46,553 nt of DNA from Clostridia bacterium (GTDB taxonomy: Bacteria > Bacillota_A > Clostridia > Oscillospirales > CAG-272): NCBI GenBank assembly GCA_017466455.1, contig JAFTUD010000009.1:1-46553 (forward strand). Reading direction: 5' to 3'. Shown here in pieces: positions 24,342 to 33,842 of the stretch. The position numbers and the translations under genes are program-made. The notes below the pieces were generated by a model. That model had not been told where the DNA came from, made no database searches, and saw only the letters and a list, made by a program, of their open reading frames with translations. Numbering within the stretch: position 1 is the first letter of the stretch; each line of letters starts with the position of its first letter.

Positions 24342-24836
24342 TTACGCTATTGCAGATACATCTACAAGGAATATTGGAAGGATTGAGATAAGAAGCGCGA
24401 AAATTGCGTATGTTTCAACAAGCGCTGCCGAGGTAATTGCCTTTACAAGCTCGCCCGGGCGCTTTGCAACGAGGTTTACGCCGGCTGCGGCAACCTTACC
24501 TTGGATAATTGCTGATGCAAGTCCAACTATTGCTATTGGAAGTGAAACCATGAGATAGAAGCTACCCTGTGCTACGGTAAGGCTTACGCTACCGCCAAGG
24601 AAGCCTGCCTTCCAAAGTATAAGGAATGCGGTAACAAGTCCGTAAATTCCCTGTGTGCCCGGAAGTGCTTGAAGAACCATTGCCTGACCGAACTTTGAGG
24701 GGTCCTCGCTAAGCATTCCGCTTGCTGCCTTTCCTACTATTCCAACGCCCTTTGCGCTTCCTATTCCTGAAAGGATTGCGGCAAGAGCTGCGCCGACTAT
24801 TGCGATATTTGTGCCTGTGAAAATTTGTTGTAGCAT
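24342..24836 (-). CDS. V-type ATPase subunit K (rotor ring) with Na+-site residues
   Basis: The 164-residue protein has four membrane helices as a double hairpin. The site expected from the Enterococcus hirae Na+-ATPase rotor NtpK is intact: Thr61-Gln62 in LPGTQGIYG, Gln112 in IIQGKVAAAG, and Glu141 with Tyr143 in LVETYAI. The carboxylate occurs only in the second hairpin, as in NtpK. This pattern binds Na+, so the enzyme probably moves sodium rather than protons. That is an inference from the motif. Confidence 0.95.
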   Translation of the reverse strand: MLQQIFTGTNIAIVGAALAAILSGIGSAKGVGIVGKAASGMLSEDPSKFGQAMVLQALPGTQGIYGLVTAFLILWKAGFLGGSVSLTVAQGSFYLMVSLPIAIVGLASAIIQGKVAAAGVNLVAKRPGELVKAITSAALVETYAIFALLISILPIFLVDVSAIA

Positions 24837-24875
24837 TACTAAATCTCCTTTTATTTTTGATTTTTATTTGAGTTA

Positions 24876-26831
24876 TTATTCTTTCTTACTTTTGAAGCGA
24901 ACATATTTGCTCCTTGGGGTTAGCGGGGTAAAGGGTGTACCGCCCTCCTCGTAGAACTTTCCAAAGAACTCAATATATTGAAGTCGGCTTGCGTGAACGA
25001 AGGTGCCAAGAAGGTTTATTGCCATATTGAGCGCGTGTCCAACAAGCAAAACGACTATTAGCAGGATATATCCCACTATTCCGTCTCCGCCAAGGCTTGC
25101 TATAATATTTACAACCTTTGCAATTACTGCCGAGGCAAGGCCGAGGGCAAGGATACGGCTATATGAAAGCAGGTCAGATGCGTATGAGGTCACATTATAC
25201 AGTGCGCCAACGCCCTTTACGAGCTTCATTATTATATTTTTTTGCGCCCTTCCCTGTGTGAGAATGAGCATAAGCACGCCGACAAGCGCAGTTATAAGTC
25301 CTATTTTTGTGCTTATAAGAGCGAGCGCTACGCCGACAAAGATTACAATCCAGCTACCCACATCGAAGATTGCCGAAAAGACCTTTTTTTGCTTTATCAA
25401 AATGACCATTTTTATTACCATTCCCGTTATCATGTGGATAGCTCCTACCGCTATTGACAGGACAAGGAAGGTAATTGGATCGGTAATCGGGTCAAACCAC
25501 AGGGCGACATTTGCATCTATTCCCAAAACGGTGCTTGGAAAATCTCCGAGATAGCCACCGAGGATAAAGCCCCACGCCATACACGAAAGGCCGCACAGGG
25601 CGAACATCATAAAGAATTTTTTTAGCGTGCCCGTCGGATACAGAAGCCTTATTGCAAGGAAGCATCCTATCGCGAGAATGAGTCCGTATACTACATCGGC
25701 AAACATAAGCCCGAAGATTATCATATAGAAGAAGCTCATTACAAGCGTTGGGTCAAAGGTTTTATATTTTGGAAGTGAATACAGGGATATTACCGGCTCA
25801 AACGCGGTTGCGAACGCGTTATTTTCTATCAGAACGGGAACATCCTCGCCCTCATCGGGATCGCAGATTTCATATGCGACATCGTGCTTTTTCAAGCAGT
25901 CCTCAACCTTTTTTGCGCAGTGGGTCGGTGTCCACGCATTGATTACGCACACGCCACCTGTTTTAAGAACGCTACGCTTTGCCTCAAGCTCGGAAATGTC
26001 GGTTGATATGATATCGTACACTATTTCAAGCTGTGGTAAAATAGCTGTAAAGGATGCAATGCTTGCCTCGGTAAGCTCAATTTTATTTTCAAGCTCCGAT
26101 ATTTTTTGGTCGAGGTCCTTTATCTCCTCGCTTGCGGTTGATTTGATATTAAGCGTGATTTTTGAAAAGCCCTTTGTTGAAAGGAAGGACTCAACCTCGC
26201 TCTCTACCGAGGAAAGATAGATGACGCAGACAAGCCTTGAGTGCTTATCCTCTCCTACCTTATAAATGCAGGCAGGAAGCCTTTCTCCAAGCTCCTTTGA
26301 AATTGCTCCTACATTCGCCCTTTTACCAAGAGAGCCGAAGATAATTTCGGTGTAGGTTGTATGTCTTACGCTAAAATCAAGGTTGGTATTTTCCCATGCC
26401 TCAAGCGCGCGCCTTTCATCCCTTAACAGGCTAAGCTCATCAAGAAGCGACAGGCGAAGGGAAAGAAGCCTTTCAACGCTTTCAAGCTTTGACATAGCAA
26501 GGTCGTATCTTCCCGACTCCAAAAACTCGTGGGAATCAACCGTTCGCGGTGGGGAAAACATCCTTTTCTTACTGTTACCGCTTATTTTTCTCCACTTTTT
26601 AGTGTCGTAGCGCGCAAGAGATGAAAATACCGACTTCAATCTTGAAAGAAGCTTATTTTTTTCGGTGATTTGTGCCTCAATATTTGGAAGCGACTCGAAA
26701 TCATACTCCTCGGGATCGTGTCTTCCGTGCTTTATATCGACACAGCAAAGCCACATAAGCTTTTTTATGAGCTTATCCGTGTCGCTCTCGGGACAAATCA
26801 CCGTGAGTCTTTTCATCTCGGTTACTGCCAT
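24876..26831 (-). CDS. V-type ATPase subunit I (membrane stator)
   Basis: The 651-residue protein has a cytoplasmic N-terminal half (MKRLTVICPESDTDKL, coiled coils around 80-130 and 230-270) and a C-terminal half with seven or eight membrane helices. FGLMFADVVYGLIL and FVHASRLQYIEFFGKFYEEGG carry the conserved ion-path arginine of the a/I subunit. It forms the ion half-channels beside the K ring. Its start overlaps the G/H gene by 10 bases. Confidence 0.97.
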   Translation of the reverse strand: MAVTEMKRLTVICPESDTDKLIKKLMWLCCVDIKHGRHDPEEYDFESLPNIEAQITEKNKLLSRLKSVFSSLARYDTKKWRKISGNSKKRMFSPPRTVDSHEFLESGRYDLAMSKLESVERLLSLRLSLLDELSLLRDERRALEAWENTNLDFSVRHTTYTEIIFGSLGKRANVGAISKELGERLPACIYKVGEDKHSRLVCVIYLSSVESEVESFLSTKGFSKITLNIKSTASEEIKDLDQKISELENKIELTEASIASFTAILPQLEIVYDIISTDISELEAKRSVLKTGGVCVINAWTPTHCAKKVEDCLKKHDVAYEICDPDEGEDVPVLIENNAFATAFEPVISLYSLPKYKTFDPTLVMSFFYMIIFGLMFADVVYGLILAIGCFLAIRLLYPTGTLKKFFMMFALCGLSCMAWGFILGGYLGDFPSTVLGIDANVALWFDPITDPITFLVLSIAVGAIHMITGMVIKMVILIKQKKVFSAIFDVGSWIVIFVGVALALISTKIGLITALVGVLMLILTQGRAQKNIIMKLVKGVGALYNVTSYASDLLSYSRILALGLASAVIAKVVNIIASLGGDGIVGYILLIVVLLVGHALNMAINLLGTFVHASRLQYIEFFGKFYEEGGTPFTPLTPRSKYVRFKSKKE

Positions 26832-27142
26832 AGCGCTTTTATCTCCGCTATGATAATATCCGCAACCTCATCAAGGCGTGCGCTTGCATCCTTCTTTATT
26901 TGCTGAGCTGTTTCGTTTGCTGACGAAATTGCCCTTTCCCTCTCGGCTGACGCATTTTCACGAGCCTTGCTCAATCGCTCGGCAAGCATACGCTTAAAGC
27001 CCTGCTCCGCCTCTTGCTTTGCCTTTTCAATTTCAATGGCTGTTTGCTCGGTACGGTATCTCGCCTCGGTCCTTGCATTTACTATAAGCTGAGATGCGTT
27101 ATCCTCCGCCTTTTTGATTTCGTTTATTGCCTCATTTGTCAT
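26822..27142 (-). CDS. V-type ATPase subunit G/H (peripheral stalk)
   Basis: The 106-residue protein is a single long coiled coil (MTNEAINEIKKAEDNASQLI, then EIEKAKQEAEQGFKR and ERERAISSANETAQQIKKDA). Its first position in the operon matches the small stalk subunit that partners subunit E. A strong AAAGGAGG precedes the ATG. Confidence 0.93.
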   Translation of the reverse strand: MTNEAINEIKKAEDNASQLIVNARTEARYRTEQTAIEIEKAKQEAEQGFKRMLAERLSKARENASAERERAISSANETAQQIKKDASARLDEVADIIIAEIKALWQ

Positions 27143-27187
27143 AGGAGTACCTCCTTTCGGTTTAATCGCATACGCGTATATACTGTA

Positions 27188-27216
27188 ATTTTAACACATA
27201 TATTCTAAGAAATCAA
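27188..27216 (-). promoter_or_regulatory. Promoter of the V-type ATPase operon
   Basis: On the minus strand TTGATT (27216-27211), 17 bases and TAAAAT (27193-27188), about 45 bases before the first start codon. Confidence 0.78.
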
Positions 27217-27339
27217 GAATTTTATTTTCAAAAGTTATTATTTTAAAATGATTTGGAAAAATAATTTTGGGCTATGCTTTATTCATCGCCTTTTTGGTAA
27301 AATATTTTTATGTTGTTTTAACTTTTTTGTCTTTCTTGC

Positions 27340-27368
27340 TTGAATTAGTTTACCCGATATGTTAAAAT
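27340..27368 (+). promoter_or_regulatory. Promoter of the topB gene
   Basis: TTGAAT (27340-27345), 17 bases and TAAAAT (27363-27368). It is divergent from the ATPase promoter. The transcript start near 27375 excludes a longer reading of the gene. Confidence 0.75.
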
Positions 27369-27402
27369 AAATGTGTATCGCCATTTGAAAGGGGGAAATT
27401 TC

Positions 27403-29577
27403 ATGTATCTTATCATAGCTGAAAAGCCATCGCTTGCGAAAAATATTCTTGCAGGCATTGCGAAGGTGCAAAGCAACGAAATGAAGAAGCGAAACGGATA
27501 TTATGAGGGCGGAAGCTTTATTGTATCCTGGGTTTTCGGGCATTTATTCTCGCTTGCGGATATTGAGGATTACTCCCCTACTGACAATCCAAAATGGACA
27601 ATGGACAATTTGCCGTGCTTCCCCTCGGAGTTTAAATTCAATCTCAAAAGAGGCGCGGACAAAAAGGTTGACTCGGGTGTTAAAAGGCAGTTTGAAACGA
27701 TAAAGATGCTTTGCAATCGCTCCGATGTTGACACGATTGTAAATGCGGGAGATGCTGACCGTGAGGGTGAGATAATTGTAAGAATTTGCGTTTCTCACGC
27801 TACGGACATTACGAAAAAGAAATTTGTGCGTCTTTGGCTCCCCGACCAAACTCCGCAAACAATTCAAAGCGCTCTTTCGGAGATGAAGGATGAGAGTGAA
27901 TACAACGCTCTTGCGAACGAGGGCTTTGCAAGGACATATATTGACTGGCTATACGGAGTTAACCTCACGCGGTATGCTACGCTTAAGACGGGTAAGCTGC
28001 TTCGTGTAGGCAGAGTTATTGTTCCTATTGTTAAGGCGATATATGACAGGGATAATGAAATAAAGAATTTCGTTTCCGAGAAGTATTATGTGATGTATTC
28101 TCACGAGAAAACGAATGATGAATTTGTTGACCTTACCTCAAAAGCTCAATTCAAGAAGGACAAATATGAAAATCCGCTTGAGGAATGCGCCAAGATGTGT
28201 GAGGTATACAATGCGGAAAAGGCTATTGTTACCTCGGTTAAGAAAAAACGCACGACAATTTCTCCGCCGAAGCTATTCTCGCTTTCAAAGCTACAAAGCT
28301 ATCTCGGCAAGAAATACAAGCTTTCGATGGACGACACGCTAACGACGGTGCAAAAGCTATACGAGGACGGATATGTTACCTATCCCCGTACGAACTCGGA
28401 GTATCTTGCGACTGCTGAGCAGGGTAAGGTTAAGTCAATTTTGCAAAATGTTGCTAAGCTTGGCTACCCTGTTGCGTTCAAGTTCTCAAAGAGCATTTTT
28501 GACGATGCTAAGATTGAGTCGCACTCGGCGCTTACTCCGACATATAAAATACCCGACCCTAAGACGCTTAGCGACAGGGAGAAAAAGGTTTACACCGCTA
28601 TTTTCAAGCGATTTGTTGCTGTATTTTGCGCACAGGACTGTATTGCGGAAAAAAGCGAGATAAAGATTAAGGTTGGCGAGCTTGAGGAATTCACCCTTAG
28701 CGGAACTGTGATTATTGACAAGGGCTGGACCGCTTGGGATGAATACACGCAAAAGGACAAGATTTTACCGAGGCTTGAGGAAGGTGATGAGGTTGTAATT
28801 AACTTCAAGCCTACCGAAAAGGAGACGACTCCGCCGAAGCACTACACGATTGAAACGCTCAACAACTATCTCAAAAATCCGTTTAAAGAGGACAAGGCAA
28901 GCGCTGATGAGAGCGATGACGACGAATATCGCGCTATTTTTGAGGGTCTTGAGCTTGGCACTGAGGCGACAAGAACGGGAATTATTGAAAATGCGTGCAA
29001 GAGCGCGTATATATCTCTAAAGAAGGATTCATACTACATTCTTCCCGACGGCGAGTATCTTATTGAATCGCTTTCACAGCTTGGCATCAGCATGGACAAA
29101 TACAAGACCTCGGAGCTTGGTCAGGCGCTTAAGAAGGTTTATCGCGGTGAGTTTAAGATTGAGGACAGCATTTCTCTTGCTCAAAACGAGATACAAAATG
29201 TATTTAGCCTTTCAAAGGAGCTTACCTCGGCGCCCGAGCAGGATACGAACATCGGCTTTTACGGCGACATTATCGGGCTTTGTCCGCTATGTGACGGAAA
29301 TGTTATAAGGACTAAGTACGGCTACGGCTGTACTAACTTCCGTGAGAAGGGCTGTAAATTTACGATTTCAAAGACAATTTGCAAGCGTACGATTTCAGTG
29401 GCGAATGTTAAAATGCTACTTGCTACGGGCAAAACGAGCAAAATTCAAGGCTTTATTTCAAAGAATGGAAAGAGCTTTGATGCTTCATTAAGGCTCGAGG
29501 ACGGGCGAGTTGTATTTGATTTTCCAAATCCACCGCCACCAAAGGCGAATGCGACGGGTAAAAACAACAAAAAATAG
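27403..29577 (+). CDS. topB: DNA topoisomerase III (type IA)
   Basis: The 724-residue protein begins with the Toprim domain (MYLIIAEKPSLAKNI; metal-binding VNAGDADREGEII near 120). The catalytic tyrosine is Tyr327 in GYVTYPRTNSEYL. A four-cysteine zinc element CPLCDGN...GYGCTNFREKGC lies near residue 630, followed by a topo C-terminal repeat. It passes single strands to unlink replication or recombination intermediates. The start follows AAAGGGGG by about six bases. It could belong to a mobile element, as many extra topB copies do, but its neighbours are housekeeping genes. Confidence 0.94.
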   Translation: MYLIIAEKPSLAKNILAGIAKVQSNEMKKRNGYYEGGSFIVSWVFGHLFSLADIEDYSPTDNPKWTMDNLPCFPSEFKFNLKRGADKKVDSGVKRQFETIKMLCNRSDVDTIVNAGDADREGEIIVRICVSHATDITKKKFVRLWLPDQTPQTIQSALSEMKDESEYNALANEGFARTYIDWLYGVNLTRYATLKTGKLLRVGRVIVPIVKAIYDRDNEIKNFVSEKYYVMYSHEKTNDEFVDLTSKAQFKKDKYENPLEECAKMCEVYNAEKAIVTSVKKKRTTISPPKLFSLSKLQSYLGKKYKLSMDDTLTTVQKLYEDGYVTYPRTNSEYLATAEQGKVKSILQNVAKLGYPVAFKFSKSIFDDAKIESHSALTPTYKIPDPKTLSDREKKVYTAIFKRFVAVFCAQDCIAEKSEIKIKVGELEEFTLSGTVIIDKGWTAWDEYTQKDKILPRLEEGDEVVINFKPTEKETTPPKHYTIETLNNYLKNPFKEDKASADESDDDEYRAIFEGLELGTEATRTGIIENACKSAYISLKKDSYYILPDGEYLIESLSQLGISMDKYKTSELGQALKKVYRGEFKIEDSISLAQNEIQNVFSLSKELTSAPEQDTNIGFYGDIIGLCPLCDGNVIRTKYGYGCTNFREKGCKFTISKTICKRTISVANVKMLLATGKTSKIQGFISKNGKSFDASLRLEDGRVVFDFPNPPPPKANATGKNNKK

Positions 29578-29634
29578 ACACATCACGCACTTTTTTGCAT
29601 GTGATTAGTTAAATAACAAACAGGAGAGGACATT

Positions 29635-30123
29635 ATGGAAAGAGTTTCAAAGCACAATTATTATCTTGATATTGCACAAACTGTATCGGAAAGAAGCACT
29701 TGCTTAAGAAAGCGCTACGGTGCTATTATCGTTAAGGACGATTCAATCGTTTCAACGGGCTACAACGGTGCGCCAAGAGGTCGCATTAACTGCTGTGACA
29801 TTGGCTCATGCACAAGAGAGACGCTCGGTATTCCAAGAGGTGAAAGATACGAAATGTGTCGTAGCCTACACTCGGAGATGAATGCGATTATTTCAGCTTC
29901 AAGAGAGGAAATGATCGGCGCTACTCTTTATATGTGCTGTACTGACCCTAAGGACGGAAGCATTGTGGGTGGGGTTACATCCTGCATGATGTGTAAGAGA
30001 TTTATCATAAATTCGGGCATTACTAAGGTTATTATTCGTGAAAACAAATTTGAATATACTGAGGTTGATGTTGCTGATTGGATAAAGAATGACGACAGCC
30101 TTAGCGGTAAGTTTGGATATTGA
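29635..30123 (+). CDS. dCMP deaminase (ComEB-like)
   Basis: The 162-residue protein has the zinc-binding cytidine-deaminase fold: HSEMNAII (His and catalytic Glu) and SCMMCKRF (two Cys ligands), plus the TGYNGAPRG nucleotide loop and an extra Cys/His-containing segment of dCMP deaminases (INCCDIGSCTRE). It converts dCMP to dUMP for dTTP synthesis. GGAGAGG precedes the start. The next gene follows in seven bases. Confidence 0.92.
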   Translation: MERVSKHNYYLDIAQTVSERSTCLRKRYGAIIVKDDSIVSTGYNGAPRGRINCCDIGSCTRETLGIPRGERYEMCRSLHSEMNAIISASREEMIGATLYMCCTDPKDGSIVGGVTSCMMCKRFIINSGITKVIIRENKFEYTEVDVADWIKNDDSLSGKFGY

Positions 30124-30129
30124 TTAAAA

Positions 30130-30579
30130 ATGAGTGAAAAAATTGTCATTGAGGAAGCGGACATCGGCTCACTAAGCGGAATTGCGCTCGTTGAGCTTGA
30201 ATGCTTCTCTACCCCTTGGTCAAGGTCTGCGATTGCGGAGTCAATGAACCATGAGCCGTGGCACTTTATTGTTGCTAAGTGTGGCGGTGAGGTTGTTGGA
30301 TATGTTGGTGTTTACATCATTCTTGACGAGGGTCAGGTTTCAAACATTGCGGTCCTTCCTGCCTTTCGCGGTAGGGGAATCGGCAAATCGCTAATTGAGG
30401 CGCTTTTTGAGCTTTGCTTGGGGCTTGGGTGCGAAAAAATCACGCTTGAGCTACGAAAATCAAACACATCTGCGCTTTCGCTTTACAAAAAGTGTGGCTT
30501 TGAGATAGTTGGCTCCCGTCCGAGATTTTACTCAAATCCGACAGAGGATGCAATTTTGATGAACAAAAATTTAAAGTAA
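30130..30579 (+). CDS. rimI: Ribosomal-protein-alanine N-acetyltransferase RimI
   Basis: The 149-residue GNAT protein has ECFSTPWSRSAIAESM (the RimI N-terminal signature), VSNIAVLPAFRGRGIGKSLI (acetyl-CoA motif A, R/QxxGxG) and LSLYKKCGFEIVGSRPRFY near the end. It acetylates the N-terminus of ribosomal protein S18. Its placement directly before tsaD is a common arrangement. Confidence 0.93.
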   Translation: MSEKIVIEEADIGSLSGIALVELECFSTPWSRSAIAESMNHEPWHFIVAKCGGEVVGYVGVYIILDEGQVSNIAVLPAFRGRGIGKSLIEALFELCLGLGCEKITLELRKSNTSALSLYKKCGFEIVGSRPRFYSNPTEDAILMNKNLK

Positions 30580-30608
30580 GAATATAGGTTAGAAGGAATT
30601 TTGGGACT

Positions 30609-31607
30609 ATGTATATTTTAGCATTTGAATCATCCTGTGATGAAACAGCCTGCTCTGTATGTGAAATGAGCGAAAAGGGGCGCTTTATAAAATCAAATAT
30701 TATCGCCTCGCAGGTTGATACACATGCGCTTTACGGCGGTGTCGTGCCCGAAATTGCAAGCCGCGCACATATTGAAGCGATTTCAAAAATCACCTATGAG
30801 GCGCTTGAGGTGGCCGGGGTGAGCCTTAGTGAAATTTCCGCTATTGCGGTAACAAACGGTCCCGGTCTTATAGGTGCTTTGCTTGTTGCGGTGAATTTTG
30901 CCAAGTCGCTTGCGTTTGCGAACAACATTCCGCTTGTTCCCGTTGACCATATCAAGGGGCATATTGCCTCAAATTATATCACGCATCAGGACCTTGAGCC
31001 ACCGTTTCTCGCCCTTGTTGTTTCGGGCGGTCACACCTCGTTTTTTGATGTAAAATCGTACACATCCCTTGAGGAAATCGGTTCTACGCTCGATGATGCG
31101 GCAGGCGAATGCTTTGACAAAATAGGCAGGGTTATGGGTCTTCCCTATCCCGGTGGGTATGCTATGGACATGCTTGCCCGCGAGGGGGATTTTGAGGCTA
31201 TTAAGTTTCCTTCGCCATCTATAAACGATTCGCTAAATCTATCGTTTAGCGGTCTTAAAACATCGGTAATTAACTACATAAACAGCAAAAGGCAAAAGAA
31301 TGATGAGCTAAACAGGGCTGATATCGCGTCGTGCGTGACAAGGTCAATAGTTGACGCTATTCGCTCAAAGATTGGCACAGCACTCCGCCAAACAGGCTAT
31401 AACAAGGTTGTTTTAGCGGGGGGAGTGAGCGCAAATTCACATCTCCGCCTCGGAATTCAGCAGGAATGTAATAAATTTGGCGCAAGATTTTACGCACCTG
31501 ATCTTAAGCTTTGCGGTGATAATGCTGTTATGATTGCTTCACAGGGATATTATGAGCTTTTAGAGGGTAACCTCGCTGACGAGTCGCTCAATGCTTATCC
31601 GAGTTAA
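30609..31607 (+). CDS. tsaD: tRNA N6-adenosine threonylcarbamoyltransferase TsaD
   Basis: The 332-residue ASKHA-fold protein starts MYILAFESSCDETACSV. Its iron ligands lie in VDHIKGHIASN (HxxxH), and it has VVSGGHTSFF, GAALDDAAGECFDK-type sequence (TLDDAAGECFDKIGR) and AGGVSAN near 275. It transfers the threonylcarbamoyl group to A37 of ANN-decoding tRNAs. The partners tsaB and tsaE are not in the window. Confidence 0.97.
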   Translation: MYILAFESSCDETACSVCEMSEKGRFIKSNIIASQVDTHALYGGVVPEIASRAHIEAISKITYEALEVAGVSLSEISAIAVTNGPGLIGALLVAVNFAKSLAFANNIPLVPVDHIKGHIASNYITHQDLEPPFLALVVSGGHTSFFDVKSYTSLEEIGSTLDDAAGECFDKIGRVMGLPYPGGYAMDMLAREGDFEAIKFPSPSINDSLNLSFSGLKTSVINYINSKRQKNDELNRADIASCVTRSIVDAIRSKIGTALRQTGYNKVVLAGGVSANSHLRLGIQQECNKFGARFYAPDLKLCGDNAVMIASQGYYELLEGNLADESLNAYPS

Positions 31608-31616
31608 GGGGGAAAT

Positions 31617-32603
31617 ATGAAAATCGACATAAAATATACGGGTAAAATACTCAATTTGCCCGCATCTGTGGCTGAATTTGCCCCCGACGCCTCTCGCGAG
31701 GAGCTAATTGTAATCATTGGGCTATTTTCCTGCACGGAGTATTTTGACGCATTTGACAAGTACATTGACATCTTTGCCGAGAAGGTCGGGATTGGTGTTG
31801 AAAGAATAATGAAGGCTCTTTCATTTTGGGCGGACAAGGGTGTTATTTCGCTTGAGGGCGGACTTGACATCGGAATTGGCACATCATCAAGGGCTTTTCC
31901 TACATACACGGGTGAGCAAATAAAGAAATTCACCGAGAAAAACGAGTCGGTACGCTCACTGTTCTTTGCCTCGCAAAGGGTGCTTGGCAAGGAGTTTAAC
32001 ACAAGTGACCATAATCAAATTATATTTTTGAAGGAATTTTATCATTTTTCAGGTAATTACATCATACTTCTTCTCTCTTTTTGCAAGGAGCTTGAAAAAA
32101 CGAGCTGGGCTTCTATAAAAAGCACTGCAAAGTATCTATATGAGGAAGGAATTGACACATTTGCCGAGCTACAAAAACATCTTGCGGGTAGGCAGGACAA
32201 GGATTCGCTTGAATACAAGCTACGAGAGCTTTTTGACATCGGCAAGCGTGATTTCAAGAGGACTGAAAAGGAAATTTTTGACAAGTGGATAAGGGACTGT
32301 GTTGATTTTGACCTTATTCGCCACGCCTATGATTTGATGATTAAGGCTATTGGAGATGGACAAAAATCCTCTCTTAAATACTGCGCCCGCACGGTGGAAA
32401 ATTGGCTCCGTGCAGGTATTACCACCGCAGGTGAGGCAAAAAGGAAATATCCCATTCAGACTCGTGAGATGTCCTTTGATGTTGATGATTTCTTTGAGGC
32501 GGCGCTCTCTCGCTCATACGGTGCGGGGGGAAGCGTTTCCGGCGGTAATATAAATGGTAATATAAATAATGTAGAAAACACTAAAAAGGGGGATAAGAAA
32601 TGA
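31617..32603 (+). CDS. DnaD-domain primosome protein
   Basis: The 328-residue protein has a winged-helix-like N-terminal part (about 20-90) and a C-terminal DnaD domain (about 225-280): EIFDKWIRDCVDFDLIRHAY and SLKYCARTVENWLRAGITT, matching the YxxxIxxxW pattern with Cys/Ala substitution. A Gly/Asn-rich tail ends it. DnaD/DnaB proteins bind DNA and load the replicative helicase. AAGGGGG precedes the start. It overlaps the helicase-loader gene by four bases, a conserved pairing. Confidence 0.9.
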   Translation: MKIDIKYTGKILNLPASVAEFAPDASREELIVIIGLFSCTEYFDAFDKYIDIFAEKVGIGVERIMKALSFWADKGVISLEGGLDIGIGTSSRAFPTYTGEQIKKFTEKNESVRSLFFASQRVLGKEFNTSDHNQIIFLKEFYHFSGNYIILLLSFCKELEKTSWASIKSTAKYLYEEGIDTFAELQKHLAGRQDKDSLEYKLRELFDIGKRDFKRTEKEIFDKWIRDCVDFDLIRHAYDLMIKAIGDGQKSSLKYCARTVENWLRAGITTAGEAKRKYPIQTREMSFDVDDFFEAALSRSYGAGGSVSGGNINGNINNVENTKKGDKK

Positions 32604-33568
32604 GCTACTCAAAAGAGGTTGTAGCGGCGGTTGCGCAGGATTTTGAAAAAAAGCGCGCGCTTGCGGAGGAAAACAGGCTTATTGCTCTTTCCAAGGCTTA
32701 CAGAGCTTGTCCCGAAATAAAGAAAATTGATGAGCAGTTAAAGGGCACTACAAAAGAGATTATTTCGGCAATTTCCCTTGGCCGTGACGGTTACAGTGAG
32801 AAAATTAAAGAAATAAGGGAGAAAAATCTTGCGCTTCAAAAAGAGCGTGAGGCTCTACTCATTAAAAGCGGGCTTGGCGCGGACTTTACCGATTTGCGCT
32901 TTGAGTGTGATAGGTGTGAGGACACGGGCTATATTGACGGCTTTATTTGCGATTGCCACAGGCGCGCGCTAACCTTAAAAAGCTATGAACTTTCGGGAAT
33001 TGGCTCGCTTATGCAGGCGCAGAGCTTTGGCTCATTCTCTCTTGACTTCTACTCGGGCGAGGACAAGGCGCTTATGGAGCAAAATCTCGCTTATCTTGTT
33101 GATTATGCGAAGAATTTCAGTATTAACAGCGACTCTTTGCTTCTCTACGGTGGAACGGGTCTTGGGAAAACGCACCTTTCGACTGCGGTTGCTAAGGCGG
33201 TAATTGACAAGGGCTACTATGTTGTTTACGAGAGTGCGCAAAATATTTTCTCCGATTTTGACAATGATAGGTTCAGAGATAGATTTAACGGTGACGAGCC
33301 TGTTGCGGGCAAGTATCTTGAATGTGAGCTACTTATTATTGATGACCTTGGAACGGAGATTATAAGTCAGTTTACTGTTTCTTGCCTTTATAACATTGTA
33401 AACACGCGTCTTAACAGAGGGCTTCCCACGATTATAAATACTAATTTATTGAGCGCGGAGCTACTTAAGCTATATCAGGAGAGAATTACAAGCCGTCTTT
33501 TCGGTGAGTTTAATATTCTTCATTTTAAGGGTAGCGATATCAGGCGACAAAGGCTTAAAAGGCGCTAA
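32600..33568 (+). CDS. DnaC/DnaI-like helicase-loader ATPase
   Basis: The 322-residue protein has an N-terminal coiled region, a zinc-binding module (CDRCEDTGYIDGFICDC near 110-126) and a C-terminal AAA+ domain with Walker A LYGGTGLGKTH, Walker B LLIIDDLGTE, sensor TIINTNL and an arginine-finger region ITSRLFGEF. This is the DnaI/DnaC layout. It opens DnaB-type helicase rings for loading at origins or restart sites. It starts within the preceding DnaD gene, with GGGGG upstream. Confidence 0.94.
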   Translation: MSYSKEVVAAVAQDFEKKRALAEENRLIALSKAYRACPEIKKIDEQLKGTTKEIISAISLGRDGYSEKIKEIREKNLALQKEREALLIKSGLGADFTDLRFECDRCEDTGYIDGFICDCHRRALTLKSYELSGIGSLMQAQSFGSFSLDFYSGEDKALMEQNLAYLVDYAKNFSINSDSLLLYGGTGLGKTHLSTAVAKAVIDKGYYVVYESAQNIFSDFDNDRFRDRFNGDEPVAGKYLECELLIIDDLGTEIISQFTVSCLYNIVNTRLNRGLPTIINTNLLSAELLKLYQERITSRLFGEFNILHFKGSDIRRQRLKRR

Positions 33569-33622
33569 GGTAGCGACAATTTCGCGATTTTAAAATAAAT
33601 TTCAAAAAATTTCAAAAAGCTA

Positions 33623-33651
33623 TTGACAAAGGTTATTCCTTGTGGTATAAT
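33623..33651 (+). promoter_or_regulatory. Promoter of rplJL
   Basis: TTGACA (33623-33628), 17 bases and TATAAT (33646-33651) form a perfect sigma-A promoter. Confidence 0.93.
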
Positions 33652-33654
33652 CTT

Positions 33655-33835
33655 GTCGTTAATCCAAAGACAGCAGGTTTCGGTAATTGCTTATGCTCCC
33701 TGCCGAGGAAGAATTTAAATTGAATAAAGGTTATAGTCAATAGACAATAACTTTGGATTTAAAATCTTTTTTCGGTGTTGCATGCAATTTCGGAGAAAGA
33801 TTTTTCTTTTTGCTGTACGGAAATAATACAGGAGG
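33655..33835 (+). ncRNA. Ribosomal protein L10 leader
   Basis: The leader between promoter and rplJ contains the landmarks of the Bacillota L10 leader: AAAGACAGCAGGT near 33667, CTCCCTGCCGAGGAAG near 33690 with pairing CAGG/CCTG, and a downstream ATAACTTTGGATTT that pairs with the AATCCAAAG at the start. The L10(L12)4 complex binds it to shut off its own operon. Edges are approximate. Confidence 0.8.
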
Positions 33836-33842
33836 TTGTTTT

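Noticed and set aside
33753..33842. 30-residue extension of L10
   Set aside because: It lies within the L10 leader RNA and lacks a ribosome binding site. The family start matches 33843.
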